A stretch of DNA of 64,000 nucleotides from Clostridia bacterium (GTDB lineage Bacteria > Bacillota > Clostridia > Christensenellales > CAG-138). How positions within the stretch are numbered: position 1 is the stretch's first letter; each line of letters opens with the position of its first letter. The notes under the pieces were generated by a model. It was not told the origin of the DNA, did not search any database, and saw only the letters and a program-made list of their open reading frames with translations. Both the position numbers and the translations under genes were made by a program. Where the stretch lies: positions 124,001 to 188,000 of the forward strand of contig JAGACA010000006.1 in the NCBI GenBank assembly GCA_017614315.1. The letters are read 5' to 3'. This document shows positions 58,872 through 64,000 of the stretch, piece by piece.

Positions 58872-60212
58872 ATGGCATTCGAAGGACTTTCAGCAAAACT
58901 GCAGAACATTTTCAAAAAGCTCGGCAACAGGGGCAAGCTTTCCGAAAAGGAAGTGAAGGAAGCCCTGCGCGAGGTCAGGCTCGCGCTGCTTGAGGCCGAC
59001 GTCAATTATACGGTCGTAAAAAAGTTCGTCAATCAGGTCACCGAAAGGGCGGTCGGGAGCGAAGTGCTCGAAAGCCTTACTCCCGCGCAGCAGGTGATCA
59101 AGATCGTTAACGAGGAGCTGACCGATCTCATGGGAGGCTCCGCCGCGAAGCTTGATTACGGCTCCAGAAAGCCCTCGGTATTCCTGCTTTCCGGACTTCA
59201 GGGCGCAGGCAAAACGACTATGGCAGGCAAACTTGCGGCTTATCTAAAAAAGCACCAGTCCAAGGATTCGCTCCTTGTCGCGTGCGATATCTACCGCCCC
59301 GCGGCGATAGATCAGCTCAAGATCGTCGGCGAAAAGGCAGGCGCAAGGGTATTCGAACGCGGGCAGGCCGATCCGGTCGAGACCGCGAAGCTCGCGGTCG
59401 AGTTTGCGGAGAAGAACTTTCTCGACGTGGTCATAATCGATACTGCGGGACGTCTTCACATCGACGAGGCCATGATGGACGAGATCGCTGCAGTCAAGGC
59501 TGCCGTCGATCCATCCGAGATACTACTCGTCGTCGACGCCATGACCGGACAGGACGCGGTAAACGTCGCGAAGTCCTTCCACGAAAAGCTCGGGCTCACC
59601 GGCGTGATCCTCACCAAGCTCGACGGCGACACCAGGGGCGGCGCCGCCCTCTCCGTGAGAGAAGTCACGGGTCAGCCCATCAAGTTCTCCGGCACGGGAG
59701 AAAAGCTCGCCGATCTCGAGGTCTTCCACCCCGAACGTATGGCTTCGAGGATACTCGGCATGGGCGACATGCTCTCGCTCATCGAGAAGGCCGAACAGGC
59801 CTTTGATGAGAAAAAGGCCATGGAGCTCACGGGCAAGCTTCGCAGGAACGAATTCACCCTCGACGACTTCCTCGACCAGTTCGAGCAGGTCAAGGGCATG
59901 GGCTCGCTCGACGAGCTCGTGGGCATGATACCCGGGCTCAATTCATCGCAGCTCAAGGGCGCGCAGGTCGACACGAAGGCCGTAGGCAGGACGGAAGCGA
60001 TCATCAGGTCGATGACGCCGGCTGAAAGGGCGAAGCCCGAGCTTTTGAACGCGAGCCGCAAGCGCCGCGTGGCAAAGGGCTCCGGCACCAGCGTCCAGGA
60101 GGTCAACCGTCTGCTCAACCAGTTCGAGCAGACAAGGCAAATGATGAAGCAGCTCACGGGCGGCCGATTCAAGAAAAAAGGAAAGAACAAAAAAGGCTTT
60201 TTCGGTTTTTAA
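58872..60212 (+). CDS. ffh: Signal recognition particle protein Ffh
   Basis: 446-residue SRP GTPase. N domain (about 1-85), G domain with GLQGAGKTTMAGKLA, DTAGRLHIDEAMM and TKLDGDTRGGAAL, and a Met-rich M domain (about 310-446) ending in a basic tail, which binds 4.5S RNA and signal peptides. ATG 58872 is chosen because GAAAGG is nine bases upstream; a TTG two codons earlier is possible. Confidence 0.97.
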   Translation: MAFEGLSAKLQNIFKKLGNRGKLSEKEVKEALREVRLALLEADVNYTVVKKFVNQVTERAVGSEVLESLTPAQQVIKIVNEELTDLMGGSAAKLDYGSRKPSVFLLSGLQGAGKTTMAGKLAAYLKKHQSKDSLLVACDIYRPAAIDQLKIVGEKAGARVFERGQADPVETAKLAVEFAEKNFLDVVIIDTAGRLHIDEAMMDEIAAVKAAVDPSEILLVVDAMTGQDAVNVAKSFHEKLGLTGVILTKLDGDTRGGAALSVREVTGQPIKFSGTGEKLADLEVFHPERMASRILGMGDMLSLIEKAEQAFDEKKAMELTGKLRRNEFTLDDFLDQFEQVKGMGSLDELVGMIPGLNSSQLKGAQVDTKAVGRTEAIIRSMTPAERAKPELLNASRKRRVAKGSGTSVQEVNRLLNQFEQTRQMMKQLTGGRFKKKGKNKKGFFGF

Positions 60213-60287
60213 CGGTCTTACCGGCCCAATGCTGGCCGTTTGGATAAAAAACGATAAAACATATTTTTATACCAGGAGGAAAACACT

Positions 60288-60530
60288 ATGTTAAAGATCA
60301 GGCTTCGTCGTATGGGCGCTAAGAAGGCTCCCTTCTACCGCATCGTCGTTGCTGATTCCCGCTCACCCAGGAACGGCGCTTTTGTTGAGGAGATCGGTTA
60401 TTACAATCCCATTTCCGATCCCGTTCAGCTCGTCGTCGACGCCGAGAAGGCGAAGAACTGGATGAAGAACGGCGCGCAGCCCACCGACACCGTTCGCGGT
60501 CTTCTCAAGAAGTCCGGCGCTATTGAATAA
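60288..60530 (+). CDS. rpsP: Ribosomal protein bS16
   Basis: 80-residue 30S protein beginning [20 protein letters not shown], the family signature. A strong AGGAGGAAAA ribosome site. First of the rpsP-khpA-rimM-trmD set. Confidence 0.97.
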   Translation: MLKIRLRRMGAKKAPFYRIVVADSRSPRNGAFVEEIGYYNPISDPVQLVVDAEKAKNWMKNGAQPTDTVRGLLKKSGAIE

Positions 60531-60535
60531 GCCAA

Positions 60536-60844
60536 ATGGAAGACAATATCATTAAAAACGACGGCATGGACGTGGCCGCCGCTTTCGAGGGATACACCCC
60601 CTGCGAGAACGACGGTATAGCCGAGCTCGTCGATTATATCGCCAGGAATCTTGTCGACGACGCGGATTCCGTAAAAGTCGCCAGCAAGAAAAAGGACGAT
60701 AACGTTCTGATCGTGCTCACCGTTGCAAAGGAAGACATGGGCAAGGTCATCGGCAAGCAGGGCCGCATCGCGAAGGCGATAAGGACCGTTGTCAGGGCGG
60801 CTTCCGTCAAGTCCGACGTCAAGTATTCCGTCGAGATCATCTGA
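60536..60844 (+). CDS. khpA: KH-domain RNA-binding protein KhpA
   Basis: 102 residues. A type II KH fold with GKVIGKQGRIAKAIRTVV carrying the GxxG loop. KhpA works with KhpB on RNA and cell elongation in Firmicutes. The family is normally about 75-80 residues, starting near ELVDYIARNLVDD; here there are about 26 more N-terminal residues. No ribosome site precedes ATG 60536, so translation is probably coupled to rpsP; an internal start is possible. Confidence 0.9.
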   Translation: MEDNIIKNDGMDVAAAFEGYTPCENDGIAELVDYIARNLVDDADSVKVASKKKDDNVLIVLTVAKEDMGKVIGKQGRIAKAIRTVVRAASVKSDVKYSVEII

Positions 60845-60845
60845 C

Positions 60846-61361
60846 ATGGATCGCTTCCGCATCGCCCGCATCCTTAAGCCCCACGGAATTAAAGGCGAGG
60901 TCAAGGTCTATCCTTTGACCGATAATGTCTCGCGCTTCAAAAGCCTCTCCGAAGCCTTTATCGAAAGGAACGGACAGTACGATCCCATAAGGGTGGACGG
61001 CGCTAAATTCGTTTCGGACGCCGCCGTACTGCACATCGTGGGGTACGACACTCCGGAGCAGGCTGAAAAGCTCCGCGGCCTTTATCTCTGCGTCGACAGA
61101 GCACACGCCGTAAAGCTTCCGGAGGGAACGTATTTCGTAGAGGATATAATCGGATGCAGGGTCGTATCGACCGACGGTACCGAGCTCGGCCGCGTGACGG
61201 AGGTGCTCGAGACCAACGCCAACGACGTTTACGTAATAGAGGGCGAGAGGCGGCTTCTTGTGCCCGCTCTCAAAAAGCTTCTCGAAAAGGTCGACGTCGG
61301 CGCTTCTTTGATCGTATTGAACGCCCGTGTGCTCTCGGAGGTAGGTCTGTTTGAGGATTGA
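60846..61361 (+). CDS. rimM: Ribosome maturation factor RimM
   Basis: 171 residues; assists 16S rRNA processing and 30S head assembly. Begins MDRFRIARILKPHGIKGEVKV, followed by a PRC-barrel half with DIIGCRV and NANDVYVI. It starts one base after khpA. The trmD start lies inside its 3' end (11-base overlap). Confidence 0.95.
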   Translation: MDRFRIARILKPHGIKGEVKVYPLTDNVSRFKSLSEAFIERNGQYDPIRVDGAKFVSDAAVLHIVGYDTPEQAEKLRGLYLCVDRAHAVKLPEGTYFVEDIIGCRVVSTDGTELGRVTEVLETNANDVYVIEGERRLLVPALKKLLEKVDVGASLIVLNARVLSEVGLFED

Positions 61362-62082
61362 CGTTCTGACGCTATTCCCCGAAATGTTCGAAGGGGTATT
61401 TCATACGAGTATGCTCGGCCGTGCCGAAGAAAAAGGCATACTCTCCTTTCACACGCACGATATAAGGGCGTATTCGGACAATAAGCATCACAACACCGAC
61501 GACTACGCTTTCGGCGGAGGCGCGGGCATGGTCATGATGGCTCAGCCCGTATTCGACTGCATGGAAGCGGTGCTCGCTGGCGGCAGCGCAAGACGTATAC
61601 TCATGACTCCGAGAGGGCGTACGCTCTCTCCGGAATACGCGATGGAGCTTTCGAAGGAGGATCGGCTCGTGATACTTGCCGGTCACTACGAGGGGCTTGA
61701 CGAGCGCATATCAGAGCTGATCGACGACGAGATCTCGATCGGCGATTATGTGCTCACGGGCGGCGAGCTTCCCGCTATGGTGCTTGTCGACTGCGTATCG
61801 AGGTTCATCCCGGGAGTTCTCGGCTGTGCCGAGTCGGCGGAGGATGAGAGCTTCTCGAACGACGGGCTTCTGGAGTACCCCCAGTACACGAGACCGGCTG
61901 ATTTCCGCGGCAGGCTCGTTCCGGAAGTGCTCCTGAACGGCAATCATGCCGAGATAAACAAGTGGCGCAGGCGGCAGTCGCTGCTTAAGACGCTTAAGAT
62001 GCGTCCCGACCTTCTCGAAAAGGCTGCGCTCACGAAGCAGGATATAGCGTTTCTTGAAGAAAACGGTTACGAAAAGCAATAA
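61351..62082 (+). CDS. trmD: tRNA (guanine-37-N1)-methyltransferase TrmD
   Basis: 243-residue SPOUT enzyme that methylates G37 of tRNA. The SAM-binding trefoil knot region shows LAGHYEGLDERI and GDYVLTGGELPAMV; EYPQYTRP is another signature. The start is TTG 61351, supported by GGAGGT eight bases before and by the expected N-terminus MRIDVLTLFPEMF. Confidence 0.96.
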   Translation: MRIDVLTLFPEMFEGVFHTSMLGRAEEKGILSFHTHDIRAYSDNKHHNTDDYAFGGGAGMVMMAQPVFDCMEAVLAGGSARRILMTPRGRTLSPEYAMELSKEDRLVILAGHYEGLDERISELIDDEISIGDYVLTGGELPAMVLVDCVSRFIPGVLGCAESAEDESFSNDGLLEYPQYTRPADFRGRLVPEVLLNGNHAEINKWRRRQSLLKTLKMRPDLLEKAALTKQDIAFLEENGYEKQ

Positions 62083-62110
62083 AATATATTGATTTTATTT
62101 CGTTTTTCTA

Positions 62111-62139
62111 TTGAAAAGAGCTTTTTCACCTGCTATAAT
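62111..62139 (+). promoter_or_regulatory. Promoter of rplS
   Basis: TTGAAA at 62111-62116, 17-base spacer, TATAAT at 62134-62139, in the trmD-rplS gap. Confidence 0.82.
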
Positions 62140-62145
62140 ACACAA

Positions 62146-62192
62146 GTTAATGCGATGGTCCTCTGGCCGTATGTCGGTTTAAGAACATCTAT
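62146..62192 (+). ncRNA. Possible L19 ribosomal-protein leader RNA
   Basis: In the rplS leader, GATG (62154-62157) can pair with CATC (62186-62189), and inside it GGTC/GGCC (62157-62160 / 62165-62168) forms a small stem; TCGGTTTAAGAACATC resembles L19 leader sequences as I recall them. Such leaders bind excess L19 to lower its own expression. Recognition is from memory, not a model search. Confidence 0.45.
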
Positions 62193-62209
62193 ATGAAAGG
62201 GTCAATATT

Positions 62210-62563
62210 ATGGCAAACATCATTCAGGAACTTGAAAAGGAGCAGCTCCGTACAGACCTGCCCAAGCTTCAGATCGGCGATACCGTACGCGTTTACGTTA
62301 AGGTCGTCGAGGGCACCCGCGAGCGTCTGCAGAACTTCGAGGGCATCGTCATCAAGATGCAGGGCGGCGGTATCCGCAAGACCTTCACCGTTCGCCGTAT
62401 GAGCTACGGCATCGGCGTCGAGCGTACCTTTCCGTATCACAGCCCGGCCATCGGCCGTATCGAGGTCGTTCGTCACGGCGTCGTGCGCCGCGCGAAGCTC
62501 TATTACATCCGTGATCGCGTCGGCAAGTCCGCCAAGATCAAGGAGCGCATCGTCACCAAGTGA
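62210..62563 (+). CDS. rplS: Ribosomal protein bL19
   Basis: 117-residue 50S protein. Motifs [25 protein letters not shown] and [11 protein letters not shown] are conserved. GAAAGGG precedes the ATG. It has its own promoter, leader and terminator. Confidence 0.97.
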   Translation: MANIIQELEKEQLRTDLPKLQIGDTVRVYVKVVEGTRERLQNFEGIVIKMQGGGIRKTFTVRRMSYGIGVERTFPYHSPAIGRIEVVRHGVVRRAKLYYIRDRVGKSAKIKERIVTK

Positions 62564-62577
62564 TCTAAATGAACCTG

Positions 62578-62610
62578 CCCCCATCGTCATTTCGGCCTTG
62601 GGGGTATTTT
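62578..62610 (+). terminator. Terminator of rplS
   Basis: CCCCCA (62578-62583) / TGGGGG (62599-62604), 15-base loop, then TATTTTT. Confidence 0.82.
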
Positions 62611-62632
62611 TGTAACGAAAGGAGGGATCCGG

Positions 62633-63508
62633 ATGGACGAAAACGGGATCAAATCGGCGATAAACTGGTATCCAGGGCATATGGCTAAGGCGAAGAGGAT
62701 GCTTGAGGAGGATCTAAAGCTGATCGACGTAGTCGTCGAGATCGTCGACGCGCGCGCGCCGATGGCCTGCCGCAACCCCGATTTCGAAGCGCTATTCAAA
62801 AACAAGATCCGGATCGTTCTTCTAAACAAGGCAGACCTTTCCTCGAAGGAAGCGAATAAAGCTTGGACGAGGCATTTCTCGGACGAAGGATACTCCGTTC
62901 TCGAATATGTTTCGATAGGCTCCGGCTCAAGGAAAAACGCCGTTTCGCTCATCGAGAAGGCAGGGGAGCCAATACTGAAAAAATACCGCGACAAGGGCGT
63001 TTCAAAAACGTTAAGGGCGATGGTCGTCGGCATCCCTAACGTCGGGAAATCGACTTTTATAAACAAGCTCGCCGGCACAGGCAAGGCGCTTACCGGCGAT
63101 AAGCCCGGAGTCACCCGCGGAAAACAGTGGGTCAAGATCTCTCCTTACCTCGAGCTTATGGATACCCCGGGGCTGCTTTGGGCAAAGCTCGACGATCAAA
63201 CGCTCGCGAAGCATCTTGCATATATAGGCTCCATCAGGGACGACGTAATGAATGTCGAGGAGATAGCGGGAGCGCTTCTTTCGGATCTTTCCTCGCTCGC
63301 CCACAGCGAGCTGTATTCCCGATATCCGAAGATTACTCAGGACGAAGCCGTTTCTCCCGAGGAGCTCCTTGAAGGCGTTGCCAAAAGCCGCGGTTTCATA
63401 TTGAAGGGCGGCGTATACGACACGGAACGCGCGGCGAGGATCGTGCTCGACGAATACCGCGCGGGCAAAATAGCGAAGGTGACATTCGAGCTTCCCGACG
63501 ATGAGTAA
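62633..63508 (+). CDS. rbgA: Ribosome biogenesis GTPase RbgA (YlqF)
   Basis: 291-residue circularly permuted GTPase for late 50S assembly. The G4 motif LLNKADL (about 62-68) comes before G1 GIPNVGKST (about 128-136) and G3 DTPGLLW (about 171), the mark of this family. INWYPGHMAKAKRM near the start is typical. AAAGGAGG precedes the ATG. Ends in an eight-base overlap with rnhB. Confidence 0.96.
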   Translation: MDENGIKSAINWYPGHMAKAKRMLEEDLKLIDVVVEIVDARAPMACRNPDFEALFKNKIRIVLLNKADLSSKEANKAWTRHFSDEGYSVLEYVSIGSGSRKNAVSLIEKAGEPILKKYRDKGVSKTLRAMVVGIPNVGKSTFINKLAGTGKALTGDKPGVTRGKQWVKISPYLELMDTPGLLWAKLDDQTLAKHLAYIGSIRDDVMNVEEIAGALLSDLSSLAHSELYSRYPKITQDEAVSPEELLEGVAKSRGFILKGGVYDTERAARIVLDEYRAGKIAKVTFELPDDE

Positions 63509-64000
63509 GATCAACGAACAGGAAAGGCTCTTCGAGCTTTCAAAATACGAACGCGAGCTTTGGGAACAGGGCTGTTCGGTCTGCGGCATGGACGAGGTGG
63601 GCAGGGGACCGCTTGCGGGGCCCGTCGTGACCTGCTGCGTTATAATGCCTCGCGATGGTCTTATCGAGGGCGTCAACGACTCTAAAAAGCTGAGCGAGAA
63701 GAAACGCGAGCTTTTATACGACCGTATAATGAACTCGGCGGTCGCCGTGGGCTTTGGCGTATGCGATGAAAAGGTCATCGATGAGATCAACATCTTAAAC
63801 GCCACGAAGCGCGCGTTCAGGGAAGCGTATTTCGATATGGGCGTATCGGCGGACGCGGCGCTGATCGACGCGGTGAAGGGGCTCGATATCCCATGCAGGA
63901 AGATACCAATCATCCACGGCGACGCGCTGTCGTATTCGATCGCCTGCGCTTCCATACTCGCAAAGGTCAGAAGGGACAGGTTCATGGCCGAGATGGACGA
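63501..64000 (+). CDS. rnhB: Ribonuclease HII (partial, runs off the window)
   Basis: Removes RNA from RNA-DNA hybrids and misinserted ribonucleotides. The catalytic start GMDEVGRGPLAGPVV and NDSKKLSEKKRELL are present, and the C-terminal region reaches SIACASILAKVRRDRFMAEMD before the window ends. It follows rbgA, its usual neighbour. Confidence 0.96.
   Translation, partial: MSKINEQERLFELSKYERELWEQGCSVCGMDEVGRGPLAGPVVTCCVIMPRDGLIEGVNDSKKLSEKKRELLYDRIMNSAVAVGFGVCDEKVIDEINILNATKRAFREAYFDMGVSADAALIDAVKGLDIPCRKIPIIHGDALSYSIACASILAKVRRDRFMAEMD

Noticed and set aside
60213-60287. Terminator or promoter between ffh and rpsP
   Set aside because: A weak GGCC/GGCC stem and a loose TTGGAT-N16-TATTTT are present, but neither is strong enough to call.
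1-64000. CRISPR arrays, tRNA and rRNA genes, complete insertion sequences
   Set aside because: Scanning the gaps showed no regular spaced repeats, no cloverleaf with a CCA-adjacent acceptor and no transposase gene.

Overview
The window looks like a chromosomal segment of a GC-rich member of class Clostridia (Firmicutes), probably an uncultured gut or anaerobic lineage. The reasons are the six-cysteine SCIFF peptide with its radical-SAM maturase, a class III fructose-1,6-bisphosphatase, HemZ, RicT/YaaT, YlxM, a DnaD-type primosome protein, strong Shine-Dalgarno sites and many consensus sigma-A promoters (TTGACA-N17-TATAAT type). About 60 protein genes are supported. I see no rRNA or tRNA genes and no CRISPR array.

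Layout. 1-3060: end of an unidentified gene, fbp and a GNAT acetyltransferase. 3087-13399: yajC, a TIGR04086-type membrane protein, scfA-scfB (SCIFF peptide and maturase), then a housekeeping run recJ-apt-relA-dtd-MBL hydrolase-hemZ. secD/secF, which I recall next to the SCIFF genes in relatives, are not here. 13438-19125: rpsU, a uracil-DNA glycosylase without iron-sulfur cysteines, a secreted repeat protein, a PrsA-like lipoprotein, rqcP and an ispD-ispF fusion. 19078-23369 (minus strand): ricT, holB, an Orn/Lys/Arg-type decarboxylase, a membrane protein and an MGMT-like protein.

23438-35767 is a carbohydrate-use region: a MalE-MalF-MalG-MsmX-type ABC importer with extended permeases and a binding protein carrying an extra C-terminal beta domain, a membrane glycosyltransferase, a GH53 endo-galactanase lipoprotein, two unknown membrane proteins and a GH13 lipoprotein. 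Together they suggest capture and uptake of plant galactan and/or starch oligosaccharides. 35862-43864 is a cell-envelope region: VanX-type M15 dipeptidase with SH3-like domain, small lipoproteins, an MBOAT/AlgX-like O-acylation pair, a DUF885 lipoprotein, and a serine-recombinase relative whose catalytic serine is replaced by alanine. 43909-47878: a GSI-beta-like glutamine synthetase with Phe at the adenylylation position, and two tandem CNNM/HlyC transporters.

48020-51082: a protein with three DnaD-like modules, a DnaC/DnaI-type helicase loader and a PdaB-like deacetylase. 51088-52708 is a small island bounded by an imperfect ~30-bp inverted repeat. It holds a row of GC-rich hairpins, an orphan MobC-like protein, and a less GC-rich unknown gene whose 762-bp unit sits between two copies of a 12-bp direct repeat. 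I read it as a decayed mobilizable element with a later insertion. 52725-64000 is the conserved acpP-rnc-smc-ftsY (minus) and ylxM-ffh-rpsP-khpA-rimM-trmD-rplS-rbgA-rnhB (plus) block, cut off inside rnhB.

The most interesting parts are the island at 51.1-52.7 kb, the inactive-looking recombinase at the end of the envelope operon, the promoter that overlaps a terminator before the MGMT gene, the unknown gene pair joined to the galactanase, and several enzymes with altered key residues (UDG, glutamine synthetase, IspD).
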